From positions 310,001-374,000 of the forward strand of contig JACJXP010000002.1 of assembly GCA_020636575.1 (NCBI GenBank): 64,000 bases of DNA. The letters run 5' to 3'. The DNA comes from Chitinophagales bacterium. GTDB lineage: Bacteria; Bacteroidota; Bacteroidia; Chitinophagales; Chitinophagaceae. Made by a program: the position numbers and the translations under genes. Within the stretch, counting starts at the first letter, position 1. Every line of letters starts with the position of its first letter. The notes under the pieces are model-generated. The model did no database searches and was not told the origin of the DNA. It was given only the letters and a program-made list of their open reading frames with translations. Positions 1-9,274 of this stretch are shown piece by piece.

Positions 1-853
1 TTTGCAGATCTGCATTATCCATCCCGATGATCAATCCCGGGTTGGTGCAAAACTGTCCCACACCCAGCGTAATGGAACCTGCGTACATTTTTGCGAGCTC
101 AGCTGCCGACGATTGTATTTTTTCAGGCATCAGGAATACTGGGTTGATGCTGCTCATTTCAGCAAAAACAGGGATGGGTTCTTTTCTTTGGTTTGCCCAA
201 TCGAATAATTGTTTGCCCCCTGCAAAAGAGCCTGTAAAACCAACTGCTTTTGTATGAGGATGTTCTACCAATGCTTTTCCTACTTCAAAAGAAGCGCCAT
301 GCACATGCGCAAAAACTCCTTCCGGCATATAGGTATCAGCGGCCGCTTTCAGAATAGCTTTTGACACCATCTCGCTGGTTTGCGGATGAGCAGGATGTGC
401 TTTTACAATAACAGGGCAACCCGCTGCCAAAGCAGTAGCTGTATCACCACCTGCTGTTGAATATGCATATGGGAAATTAGCAGCTCCAAAAACAACAACG
501 GGTCCCAGTGGGACTAACATTTTCCTGATATCAGGTTTTGGAGGTGTTTTATCCGGGATTGCTGTATCAATTCTTGCTTCCAGCCAATCGCCTTTCTCAC
601 AGGCATCTGCATACGAAGTAAGCTGATACATGGTTCTTGCCCTCTCTCCTCTCAACCTTGCTTCAGGCAAATGTGTTTCTTCTCCGGTAACTTTTATAAG
701 CTCATCGCCTAAATTCTCCAGTTCTTTTGCAATGGCCCGCATAAAATCGGCCCGCTGCTTTAAGGAACATTTACGGTATGCATGGAAAGCTTTCCATGCC
801 TGTTGCATTACCTGTTCTATTTCATTTACTGTTGCGTCCTTAAATGCTGTCAT
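1..853 (-). CDS. Aldehyde dehydrogenase, 2,5-dioxovalerate (alpha-ketoglutarate semialdehyde) type, partial (N-terminal ~284 residues)
   Basis: The gene starts with ATG at 853 and runs off the left edge of the window, so only the N-terminal half of a ~520-residue enzyme is present. The reading frame gives the NADP-type aldehyde dehydrogenase fold, with the nucleotide-binding region FGAANFPYAYS, the GFTGS loop, and the catalytic cysteine near residue 269 in GQFCTNPG, a wording typical of alpha-ketoglutarate semialdehyde dehydrogenases. Such enzymes oxidise 2,5-dioxopentanoate to 2-oxoglutarate in the cytoplasm. The DHDPS-family gene lies 14 bases upstream on the same strand, which fits a two-step route in which the lyase/deaminase makes the semialdehyde and this enzyme oxidises it. 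Hydroxyproline breakdown is my first guess; a glucarate or pentose route is the alternative. Confidence 0.88.
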   Translation of the reverse strand, partial: MTAFKDATVNEIEQVMQQAWKAFHAYRKCSLKQRADFMRAIAKELENLGDELIKVTGEETHLPEARLRGERARTMYQLTSYADACEKGDWLEARIDTAIPDKTPPKPDIRKMLVPLGPVVVFGAANFPYAYSTAGGDTATALAAGCPVIVKAHPAHPQTSEMVSKAILKAAADTYMPEGVFAHVHGASFEVGKALVEHPHTKAVGFTGSFAGGKQLFDWANQRKEPIPVFAEMSSINPVFLMPEKIQSSAAELAKMYAGSITLGVGQFCTNPGLIIGMDNADLQ

Positions 854-867
854 TTTTAATTCTTTTT

Positions 868-1764
868 TTATAACGCTGGTCTGTTTGATATCCCTTTATT
901 AATGATATCCAAAATTCTTTCTCTCTCCTCACCTGCTAATACCAATCGGGGTGACCGAACATATTCACTACCAATTCCCGTTTGAGTGGCAGCCAGTTTA
1001 ATGTATTGCACAAGCTTGGGATGTATATCCAGTTCCAGCAATGGCATAAACCATCTGTAAATTTGAATGGCTTCCTCTATTTTGCCTGCTTTAACCAGGT
1101 TATAGATGGTAACTGTTTCTTTAGGGAATGCACATACTAAACCAGCTACCCACCCGTCTGCTCCAAGGCATAATTCCTCCATTGCCAATGTATCTACCCC
1201 ACACAACACTTTAAAACGATCACCGTATAGATTCTTCATACGGGTAAGATTGGTAACATCCCGGGAGCTTTCTTTGAGGGCAGTCACATTTTCACATTCG
1301 AGTAACTGTTCAAATAATTCTGGCCTGGCATCGATCTTATAATCCACCGGGTTATTGTAGATCATAATCGGCAGATCCGTTGATGCTGCCACTGTTTTAA
1401 AATAGCTCATCGTTTCCCTGTCATCTGTTTTATACCGCATGGGTGGCAGCAGCATAATTCCATCTGCGCCCCATTTTTTTGCATTGGCAGCCTGCGCTAT
1501 CGCATCTTTTGTGGACGATTCTGCAATGTTTAAAATAACCGGCATACTTCCATTGATATATTCTACTGAGAATTCAACCAGCTCTTCTTTCTCTTTATCT
1601 GTTATTGTACTGGCTTCGCCTAATGAACCTCCTAAAATGATACCATGAATACCTGCATCGATCTGTGCCTGGAGGTTCTTTTCAAACATATCCAGGTCCA
1701 ACTGATCATTTTTTGTAAAAGGCGTTAATAATGCCGGGAAAACTCCTTTCCATTCGAATTGCAT
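868..1764 (-). CDS. Dihydrodipicolinate synthase-family lyase/deaminase
   Basis: The 298-residue protein is a class I pyruvate-dependent aldolase-fold enzyme. The Schiff-base lysine is Lys164 (TALKESS), the family tyrosine is Tyr136 (MIYNNP), and the substrate loop reads GGSLGEA near residue 45. The adjacent semialdehyde dehydrogenase suggests a job such as 1-pyrroline-4-hydroxy-2-carboxylate deaminase or 5-keto-4-deoxyglucarate dehydratase rather than lysine synthesis; the exact substrate cannot be read from sequence. I start at the ATG at 1764 because the family begins close to the KGVFPALLTPF strand. An in-frame ATG at 1842 would add 26 residues unlike the family and push into the upstream region of the divergent protease. 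Confidence 0.88.
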   Translation of the reverse strand: MQFEWKGVFPALLTPFTKNDQLDLDMFEKNLQAQIDAGIHGIILGGSLGEASTITDKEKEELVEFSVEYINGSMPVILNIAESSTKDAIAQAANAKKWGADGIMLLPPMRYKTDDRETMSYFKTVAASTDLPIMIYNNPVDYKIDARPELFEQLLECENVTALKESSRDVTNLTRMKNLYGDRFKVLCGVDTLAMEELCLGADGWVAGLVCAFPKETVTIYNLVKAGKIEEAIQIYRWFMPLLELDIHPKLVQYIKLAATQTGIGSEYVRSPRLVLAGEERERILDIINKGISNRPAL

Positions 1765-1907
1765 ATTTATATTTTCGGCTAAAGGTAATGCATTGAATAA
1801 TTTTTCAAAGCATTTGAGAATCAAACGATTGTTTGTGTACATTAAACATTACTCATGGTGATTTTATGCGTAACTTGCCAAACATTTTGAATTTAAAATA
1901 TTTAAGG

Positions 1908-4900
1908 ATGAAAGTGACCTTTACCCGTATTTATCAGCTTATAATTTTACTGGCATTCCCCGTTTTTGTTGTTGCGCAGAAAGACTATAACGTTTTACTC
2001 CATTCCGGAAAATTTGTGCCTGCTGAAAACATAAGCAGCATCAGTAATAACGATGCGATCATGCAGTCCTCTTTATACCAGGATAAATTTTATATACTGA
2101 TCCAGTTCAGGGCTCTTCCTGGCCAGCCTACAAAAGACAGGTTAAAGAATGCAGGGATAGAACTGATCGATTACATTCCCAATCTTTCTTATACCGCTGC
2201 AGTAAATAAGAATACTGATATTTCTATACTGAAAACATTTCCGGTAAGAAGTATTTATCGGTTTGAAAACATACAAAAAACTGTTCCGGCTTTAATGCGA
2301 AACGAGGTTCCCTACTATGCTATTAAGCAGGCTGGTTATGCCGATCTTTTTATAATCACCTATGAAAAGCTGGCAGCACCGGGGATCAGTTCTTCTATCA
2401 GCGCTTTGGGTGGTAGTATACTGGAGGATATGCCATCTTTCAGAACATTTACAATTAGGATCCCTTTTGCAAATATTCAAAATCTGATCGGTATGCCCTT
2501 TGTACAATGGGCAGAGCCTATTGATCCCCCTAATGAGCTGGAAAATCTTCCCGGGAGAACATTACACAGAGTGAATATTCTCAATGATGGTGTAAGGAAT
2601 CTTAAAGGCGATGGAATTAATGTAGGTATATGGGATGAAGGAGAAATTGGTGCGCATCTGGATTTTTCGCCAGCTGGAAGGGTAACACAGGTAGAAAACA
2701 GTAGCCCATCACTTCATTCAACACATTGTGCCGGAACTATACTTGGAAAAGGCCTTATTAATCCCATTGCAAGAGGAATGGCCCCTAACGCCAACTTGTA
2801 CTCTTATAATTTTAGCGGCAATATTCAAAATGAAATGGCGGCAGGTATACCGGCAAATAACCTGGTTGTAAGCAGCCATTCCTACGGCAGTACACAAACC
2901 TGTGGATTAAATGGTGCAGGGGTTATATACTCCACAACCAGCCGGAATACTGATATCAATCTCAACGATTTCCCTTACCATCTCCATATACATTCGGCAG
3001 GTAATTCACAAACAGCCTGTACCGGGGGATGGTCAACCATCACCGGGAGCGGTAAGTCAGCTAAAAACAATATTCTTGTTGCCAACATAACTTCAAGTGA
3101 AGCACTAAGTGGTTCAAGTAGCTGTGGACCTGTACAAGATGGCAGGGTGAAACCAGAGATCAGTGCGATGGGAACCAGTGTTTTCTCCACCTCCACTCCT
3201 GCAAATTCATATGCTACTTTATCGGGTACGTCAATGGCAACTCCTGGTATTGCCGGTTCTGTAACACTGCTTGTTCAGCGATACAAACAACTTAATGCAA
3301 ATGCTTTGCCTCCTTCAACACTGATCAAAAACACAATATTAAATACAGCCAATGATCTTGGTAACCCTGGCCCTGATTATCGTTTTGGTTACGGACGTAT
3401 CAATGCACTGGAAGCTGTGAAAATTCTGGAAGACAGCAGGTATGCATTAAATACTGTTACTACAGGCGGACAAAATGATGTTATGATCAATGTACCCAGT
3501 GGTGCAGCCAGGTTAAGAGTTATGCTTACCTGGAATGATCCTGCCGGCGCAGCCAATGCCAACCCTGCTCTCGTAAATAATCTCGACCTGTCTGTGATCA
3601 ACGGAGCCACAACTACTTTACCCTGGATATTGGATCCAAATAACCCCGGTACTCCGGCTACCCGTGGTGTAGATGTTGTAAGTAATATAGAGCAGGTCAC
3701 CATTGACAATCCTGCATCAGGCTCTTATACTCTGCGTGTAAATGGCTTAGCAGTACCCACAGGTCCATCACAGGAATATGCATTGACATGGAGTGTTGAA
3801 ATGCCTTACATAGAAGTAACATACCCTAACGGCGGCGAAAAATTTGCCTCAGGTTTTTCAGAAACAATAACATGGAACAATGCTGGTGTTTCCGGCAACC
3901 AGACTGTTGAATATTCAACCAATAACGGAAGCTCATGGACCACAATCGGAACAGTAAGTTCAACGGTTACAAGACTTTCATGGTCACCTCCCTCTGTAAG
4001 TACCAATACAGCATTGATCCGGGTAACAAGCGGAGCTCTCAGCGACCAGAGTGATGCCAATTTTGATATCACCGGGAAAGTCACCAGTTTCGCAGCTTCC
4101 GGAGTAAGTTGCAATGCAGGTGAAGTAGTGTTTGGCTGGAATGCTGCATCCAATGCAACACATTATGATATTTATCGCCTGGATGAAACGACTGCAGAGT
4201 ATGTGCTTCTTGCTTCAGATCTTACGGGAACATCTTATACTGCTACAGGTCTTACTCCCAATGCAAGCATGTGGTTTACTATCAGGGCTAAAAACAATAC
4301 AACCGGCGCTGTAAGTGAAAGGGCAAATGCTGTTAATGTAACAGTTTCAAATGGCGGTGGCGGACTCGGCGCCGTAGGTACTATCAATGGTCAAACCAAT
4401 ATTTGCGGAACACCGGTTACAGAAGCATATTCTATTGCAACTGTTACCGGAGCTACATCCTATACCTGGACCGCTCCTCCCGGTGCAACAGTAGTTGCCG
4501 GACAAGGTACCACCAGCGTAAACATTACCTATAATAATGGAAGCAGCAGCGGCAATGTTTCTGTTTTTGCCAGCAATGGAGCCTGTTCAACAACCCCAAG
4601 TAATCTTGCTGTGAGTGTAGGAACAACTTCCCTTGCCCCACCAACAAGCGGCGGTGATCAGCTACAAACAGTTTGCCCGCCAAATTCATTACCAACATTA
4701 ACTGCAACAGCCAGTGTACCCACAGGGTATTCCATTGTTTGGTATAATGCCGCATCAGGCGGTACGGTAGTAACAAATCCTACATGGAATTCAAATGGCA
4801 GCATTATTTATTATGCAGCTATTGTAGATAACAATACAGGATGTGAAGGCGCTACCCGCACAGCTGTTACGCTTACTATTAATAGTATCCCCGTAGCTTC

Positions 4901-5834
4901 CGTTTCAGCTGGTGGAGCTACTACTTTCTGCCAGGGTGGAAGTGTAGTATTAACGGCCAATACCGGAGATTCATATTTGTGGAGTAATGGGGCTACCAGC
5001 CGATCTATCACCGTAAACACATCCGGTAACTATAGTGTGATGGTAACAACTGCCGGCTGCACAACCACATCTTCAGTTACTACGGTAACTGTTAACCCAC
5101 TACCTGCCGCTAATATAACAGCAAGCGGTGCTACTGATTTCTGCGAAGGCGGAAGTGTACAACTTACTGCATCTGCCGGAAGTTCATGGTTATGGAGTAA
5201 TGGTTCTTCCAATCAGTCGATCACCATCAATAGCACAGGAACACATTCTGTAACGGTTACAGATGCCAACGGATGTTCAAATACATCTTCTGTAACCTCA
5301 GTAAATGTGAGCCCAAGCCCTGTTGTTACAATCTCTGCATCTCCTTATACCCGTTTATATCCGGGATTGACAACAAGCCTTACAGCTAATGTATCCCCGG
5401 CAGGTTCTTATAATTATGCCTGGTTCAGGGATGGCAATCCTGTTACCGGAGCTAATGCTGCCACACTTGCAGGGATCGACCTGGATGCATTAGGTTCATA
5501 TACTGTAATGGTAACCAATACAACCGGGCTGCCTTGTTCTGATCTGTCAGATGCATTGGTAATTGCAGATTCCGCTATCTCAAAACTCTTTATCCTTCCT
5601 AATCCTAATAATGGAAGTTTTGAAGTGGTTTATCATAGCAGTGGCAATACTACTTATACATTAAGCATAGTAGATGGAAAAGGAGCCGTGGTTTATAGAA
5701 AAGCTTATAGCATCAGCTCCCCTTACCAGAGAATGGCGGTAGATATACAAAAACAAGGAGGTGGATTGTTTTACATAGTACTGACCAATAGCCAGGGCAA
5801 AAGAATTGCCACAGGTAAAGTGGTGATACAATAA
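1908..5834 (+). CDS. Secreted S8 (subtilisin-like) serine protease with T9SS sorting domain
   Basis: This 1308-residue exported protease has a signal peptide ending at VFVVAQ when started at the ATG at 1908; the upstream in-frame TTG and ATG codons would bury it. The catalytic triad is visible: Asp243 in GIWDEG, His273 in STHCAG, Ser442 in SGTSMATPG. After the catalytic domain come a region beginning VTYPNGGEKF, a fibronectin type III-like domain, a PKD-like domain, an Ig-like domain and two near-identical ~71-residue beta repeats with CQGGS / CEGGS cores. The C-terminus (LPNPNNGSFEV to the end) is a type A T9SS sorting domain, so the mature protein should cross the outer membrane by type IX secretion and be surface-bound or released. 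Probable role: degradation of external protein. Confidence 0.93.
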   Translation: MKVTFTRIYQLIILLAFPVFVVAQKDYNVLLHSGKFVPAENISSISNNDAIMQSSLYQDKFYILIQFRALPGQPTKDRLKNAGIELIDYIPNLSYTAAVNKNTDISILKTFPVRSIYRFENIQKTVPALMRNEVPYYAIKQAGYADLFIITYEKLAAPGISSSISALGGSILEDMPSFRTFTIRIPFANIQNLIGMPFVQWAEPIDPPNELENLPGRTLHRVNILNDGVRNLKGDGINVGIWDEGEIGAHLDFSPAGRVTQVENSSPSLHSTHCAGTILGKGLINPIARGMAPNANLYSYNFSGNIQNEMAAGIPANNLVVSSHSYGSTQTCGLNGAGVIYSTTSRNTDINLNDFPYHLHIHSAGNSQTACTGGWSTITGSGKSAKNNILVANITSSEALSGSSSCGPVQDGRVKPEISAMGTSVFSTSTPANSYATLSGTSMATPGIAGSVTLLVQRYKQLNANALPPSTLIKNTILNTANDLGNPGPDYRFGYGRINALEAVKILEDSRYALNTVTTGGQNDVMINVPSGAARLRVMLTWNDPAGAANANPALVNNLDLSVINGATTTLPWILDPNNPGTPATRGVDVVSNIEQVTIDNPASGSYTLRVNGLAVPTGPSQEYALTWSVEMPYIEVTYPNGGEKFASGFSETITWNNAGVSGNQTVEYSTNNGSSWTTIGTVSSTVTRLSWSPPSVSTNTALIRVTSGALSDQSDANFDITGKVTSFAASGVSCNAGEVVFGWNAASNATHYDIYRLDETTAEYVLLASDLTGTSYTATGLTPNASMWFTIRAKNNTTGAVSERANAVNVTVSNGGGGLGAVGTINGQTNICGTPVTEAYSIATVTGATSYTWTAPPGATVVAGQGTTSVNITYNNGSSSGNVSVFASNGACSTTPSNLAVSVGTTSLAPPTSGGDQLQTVCPPNSLPTLTATASVPTGYSIVWYNAASGGTVVTNPTWNSNGSIIYYAAIVDNNTGCEGATRTAVTLTINSIPVASVSAGGATTFCQGGSVVLTANTGDSYLWSNGATSRSITVNTSGNYSVMVTTAGCTTTSSVTTVTVNPLPAANITASGATDFCEGGSVQLTASAGSSWLWSNGSSNQSITINSTGTHSVTVTDANGCSNTSSVTSVNVSPSPVVTISASPYTRLYPGLTTSLTANVSPAGSYNYAWFRDGNPVTGANAATLAGIDLDALGSYTVMVTNTTGLPCSDLSDALVIADSAISKLFILPNPNNGSFEVVYHSSGNTTYTLSIVDGKGAVVYRKAYSISSPYQRMAVDIQKQGGGLFYIVLTNSQGKRIATGKVVIQ

Positions 5835-5854
5835 TGAATAAGATCTAAAATATA

Positions 5855-5881
5855 AAAGGCCGGAAAATTCCGGCCTTTATT
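5855..5881 (+). terminator. Intrinsic terminator after the S8 protease gene
   Basis: A perfect inverted repeat (aaaggccggaa at 5855-5865 and ttccggccttt at 5868-5878) starts 20 bases after the stop codon and runs into a short T-rich tail. The GC-rich part ggccgg/ccggcc gives a stable stem with a small AAAATT loop. Confidence 0.8.
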
Positions 5882-6168
5882 CTTAATAAGATAAAGCCGC
5901 TTACACTGAGTAATAACGGCCATTTTTCAACAGGTATAGGATGTTAAGCTAAATAATCAGCAACCATAGGTTATTGGATCGTTCTGACTGCTCTTAAATT
6001 CAATTGCTATAAAAACTCACCTGTATCGCATCATTGTCTTCACAAAACCAATACAAAGGGACAACTTTCTTATCAAGCTCCTTGTAGAGTTAATTATTGA
6101 TGGTCAATTAAAAAAATAAGGCATTTTTTGTAGAAGAATAACTACAAGAAAAGATCCCATGACACCTA
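5882..6168. other. Intergenic stretch without a recognisable gene
   Basis: This is the end of a 334-base gap between the convergent protease and ppk genes. I see no open frame with coding character, no tRNA and no promoter match. The only structures are the protease terminator at its left edge and the weak hairpin at 6128-6147. Confidence 0.6.
6128..6147 (-). terminator. Possible weak terminator after ppk
   Basis: On the minus strand, six-base arms ttgtag and ctacaa (6128-6133 and 6142-6147) enclose an eight-base AT-rich loop. A run of T residues follows in the transcript direction. It lies 22 bases past the ppk stop codon. The stem is short and AT-rich, so the call is weak. Confidence 0.35.
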
Positions 6169-8241
6169 TCAGGCATTCGCCTTTACAAACTCATAGGTTG
6201 CCTGCTGAGAAGAAATTGAGGCTGCCTTTTCTTTTTCAGGATAGAAAATATTTTCCAGACTGGCATTCAATACACATCCTTTCCGATGATCAGCCAATTG
6301 TAATTGTATAATATGATCTATTTCACGGTTAAGTGAAGGGTTATAAAGAGGAAAAACCACTTCAATACGATTGTGCAGATTCCTATTCATCCAATCAGCA
6401 CTTCCCATGTAATATTCAGAATCACCATCATTATGAAAAATGAATATTCTTGCATGTTCCAGGTAACGATCCACAATACGATGTACAGTAATATTCTCAC
6501 TTTGGCCTTCTATACCCGGTGCCAGGCAACAAATACTCCTGGCAATCACATCTACTTTAACACCAGCAATACTCGCCTTATAAAGTTTTGAGATCATTTT
6601 CTTCTCCTGCAGGTTGTTCACTTTGATAATGATCCGTGCCTCTTTCCCTTTTTTTGCATTCCTGATCTCCCTGTCAATCATTTTATTGAACCTGCTGAGG
6701 ATATTAAACTGTGAAACCAATAAATGCCTGAATGCTATTTTACCATACTCTTTGGGTTGTTTCCGGCTTTGCAGGTAATCAAAAAGCATAGCTGATTCAT
6801 GACTGAGACGGTCATCGGCGCTAAAAAATACATGATCACCATAAAACTTACCGGTGGTTTCATTAAAGTTCCCGGTGGCCATTACTGAATAATTCTTCCA
6901 TGTATTATTTTCCTTTCGTTTTACCAAAGCCACTTTTGCATGAACTTTCAGATCTGGAATACTATTAATGATCGTAACACCTGCGGCCTTCATTTTCTTG
7001 GACCATTTCAAATTGTTGGCCTCATCAAACCTTGCTTTTAGCTCTACAAACACAACAACTTTTTTCCCGTTTTTGGCAGCGCTGATCAATGCATTGACAA
7101 TATGGGAATTGGCGGCTACTCTGTATAAAGTGACACATACTTCTTTGACAGCAGGATCAATAGCCGCCTCATTAAAAAATCGCAAAACGTAGTTGTAAGA
7201 CTGGTAAGGGAGATGCAATATCTTTTCACTCTCCGATATACTTTCAAAAATAGAAGAATGATTATTAAACCCGGGATGCGGTATTGGCGGCCATTTATCA
7301 TAGGTCAGCTTTTTCCCGGAAGGGTTTGGCAGGTCACCCAGGTCTTTCAGGTTATGATATCGGCCACCCTCCACCATTTCCTCATTATGTAGCTGCAGGT
7401 ATCGTTGCAGAAAGTCTTTAGCTGCGTCGGGTAATTCCTTATCAAATAATAGCCTTGTTGCACTTCCTGCATCCCTTTTCTCTAATTGCTTCTCTATTTT
7501 TTCAGCAATATCTCCCGCAAACTCATCTTGTAATTCCATTTCTGCATTCCGGGTAAGTTTTATACTCCAGGCTCCTTTTACAACATGTCCAAGAAATAGT
7601 TCGGTGAGATTTGCTTTTATCACATCATCAAGGAAAACTATATGATGCACATCACCAATAGGCGATAGCTGCAAAAATCTTGGCATATCCCCGGAAGGAA
7701 TATTCACCAGGGCATAATGAGTTTTGCCCGGTTGACCATTAAATTCTATTTCAACTAAAAAATAAATAACATTATTCTCTAAGAAAAAAACATTCTGATT
7801 ATGTTTTCTTAAAATGACCGGCTGCAGAAATGACAATACTTGTGTCAAAAAATATTCCCGTACCCTTTCCTTATGTTCCTTTTTTATTTTCCCGTCATAG
7901 CATAAATGAATACTATTCTTTTCAAGTTCAGGTAATATTTCTTTGGAAAGGATACGACCAAATTCTTCCAGGTGTACCTGTACAGTTTCCTGCACTTCTT
8001 TTGCCAACGTCAGTGGATATTCATCCCGAAGAGCGGTCTTCTTTGCTTTGATACCAGTAAAAGCAAGGATAGAAGGCATCCTAACCCTGAAAAACTCATC
8101 AAGGTTTGATGAAAAAATAGACAAAAAAGAGAGCCGGTTGTAAAGCGGGACAGATCTGTCCGCAGCTTCCAGTAACACCCGGTAATTGAAACTAAGCCAA
8201 CTAAGGTCCCTGTTCAAAAAAACATATTTTTTCTCCGCCAT
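6169..8241 (-). CDS. ppk1: Polyphosphate kinase 1
   Basis: The 690-residue protein is the usual length for PPK1, which reversibly moves the terminal phosphate of ATP onto long-chain polyphosphate. The N-terminal domain opens with NRDLSWLSFNYRVL and SSNLDEFFRVRM, both standard for the family. The autophosphorylated histidine is His434 in DLKVHAKVAL, and a second phospholipase D-like motif appears near the C-terminus (EYYMGSADWMNRN). The ATG at 8241 directly precedes the conserved N-terminal helix. The gene stands alone, with no exopolyphosphatase or phosphate-regulon gene next to it in this window. Confidence 0.97.
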   Translation of the reverse strand: MAEKKYVFLNRDLSWLSFNYRVLLEAADRSVPLYNRLSFLSIFSSNLDEFFRVRMPSILAFTGIKAKKTALRDEYPLTLAKEVQETVQVHLEEFGRILSKEILPELEKNSIHLCYDGKIKKEHKERVREYFLTQVLSFLQPVILRKHNQNVFFLENNVIYFLVEIEFNGQPGKTHYALVNIPSGDMPRFLQLSPIGDVHHIVFLDDVIKANLTELFLGHVVKGAWSIKLTRNAEMELQDEFAGDIAEKIEKQLEKRDAGSATRLLFDKELPDAAKDFLQRYLQLHNEEMVEGGRYHNLKDLGDLPNPSGKKLTYDKWPPIPHPGFNNHSSIFESISESEKILHLPYQSYNYVLRFFNEAAIDPAVKEVCVTLYRVAANSHIVNALISAAKNGKKVVVFVELKARFDEANNLKWSKKMKAAGVTIINSIPDLKVHAKVALVKRKENNTWKNYSVMATGNFNETTGKFYGDHVFFSADDRLSHESAMLFDYLQSRKQPKEYGKIAFRHLLVSQFNILSRFNKMIDREIRNAKKGKEARIIIKVNNLQEKKMISKLYKASIAGVKVDVIARSICCLAPGIEGQSENITVHRIVDRYLEHARIFIFHNDGDSEYYMGSADWMNRNLHNRIEVVFPLYNPSLNREIDHIIQLQLADHRKGCVLNASLENIFYPEKEKAASISSQQATYEFVKANA

Positions 8242-8309
8242 TGAAGATGGTTTAGCAACTAAGATAAAAGATTTTTGCTACTGATTATTTTGTAAATAAA
8301 TGACAGGTA

Positions 8310-8651
8310 TTACTCCTGAATACACTGCTTTACCAAATCAGAGGGAGCTTTAGAACAATAAGCTACTCTAAGTATATCTTTAAATACTGCCATGGATATT
8401 TTCTTAAGTTCTATGGTGGTTGCTCCCTTTAGCCCCCACTTGTTGGGAACCGGGTAAATAATATTCTTATCTATCTTGCAAAAAACAAACTGATCCTCCG
8501 GCGTCAGCATCAGGTTCATTGTTCTTTCCTTTTCCAGCAATGTTGCAAATATTTTCTTTTTCACCCGGAAAGCTTTTCTGTCAAAATGGGGATGTTCATC
8601 TGTTTCCGGAAAAGACAATGCTTTTTTTCTTGCTGTTGTAATACTGACCAT
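8310..8651 (-). CDS. MmcQ/YjbR family protein
   Basis: The 113-residue protein has the YjbR-like layout: a helix with ALSFPETDEHPHF, a beta-strand pair RKAFRVKKKIFATL, then VFCKID, the WGLKGATTIEL segment and a C-terminal helical end. Members adopt a CyaY-like fold and are often annotated as DNA-binding, but no firm function is known. ATG at 8651 is chosen; the frame can be extended two codons to a TTG at 8657 without gaining conserved sequence. It is divergent from the TMEM175-type gene 41 bases away. Confidence 0.85.
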   Translation of the reverse strand: MVSITTARKKALSFPETDEHPHFDRKAFRVKKKIFATLLEKERTMNLMLTPEDQFVFCKIDKNIIYPVPNKWGLKGATTIELKKISMAVFKDILRVAYCSKAPSDLVKQCIQE

Positions 8652-8692
8652 GTTCAATAATTACCCCTAAATTTAATTTTTAAATTTGTGAA

Positions 8693-9274
8693 ATGACCAA
8701 AACAAGACTGGAAGCATTCAGTGATGGTGTGATCGCCATCATCATCACCATTATGGTAATTGAAATAAAAGCGCCGCATAGCGCCACTTGGGAAGCCTTA
8801 AAAGAATTATGGCCTTCTTTACTGAGTTATGTGGTAAGTTTTACGATGCTGGGTATTTACTGGGGCAATCATCATCATCTCATCCATACCATTAAAGAAG
8901 TGAGAGGAGGGATCATGTGGGCAAATCTCCATCTGTTGTTCTGGCTTTCTTTGATACCTTTTGCTACGCACTGGATGGGAGAAAATCATTTTGAAACGAA
9001 TACGGTAGCCATTTATGCTGCTTTATTAGATGTATGCGGGATCGCTTATTATATTTTACTGATGATCATTAAGAAGTGTAACCCGGGAAATGATGTCATG
9101 TTACAGGTACTACAAAAACAATCAAAAAAAGGAATGACATCCTGTATTCTTTATACGGCTGCGATCCCCCTCGCTTTTTTTAACACATTAATATCAGGGA
9201 TACTGATCATTTTGGTTGGTATCATGTGGCTGATACCTGACAGAAATATTGAAAGGGCAATACCAGAGAGTTAG
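8693..9274 (+). CDS. TMEM175-family (DUF1211) integral membrane protein
   Basis: The 193-residue protein begins with the hallmark RLEAFSDGVIAIIITIMV; the FSDGV motif in the first membrane helix lines the pore of bacterial TMEM175 potassium channels. About six hydrophobic segments follow. Bacterial members carry one six-helix repeat and assemble as tetramers in the inner membrane, which fits this length. The last four bases overlap the end of the convergent rimO gene (stop codons interleaved as TTAG). Confidence 0.88.
   Translation: MTKTRLEAFSDGVIAIIITIMVIEIKAPHSATWEALKELWPSLLSYVVSFTMLGIYWGNHHHLIHTIKEVRGGIMWANLHLLFWLSLIPFATHWMGENHFETNTVAIYAALLDVCGIAYYILLMIIKKCNPGNDVMLQVLQKQSKKGMTSCILYTAAIPLAFFNTLISGILIILVGIMWLIPDRNIERAIPES

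Noticed and set aside
1764..1842. Longer DHDPS-family protein starting at 1842
   Set aside because: The extra 26 residues are unlike the family N-terminus and would leave almost no room for the divergent protease promoter.
8681..8688. TAAATTTG as promoter of the TMEM175-type gene
   Set aside because: It matches the -7 consensus but ends four bases before the ATG, which would need a leaderless mRNA, and no -33 element is present.
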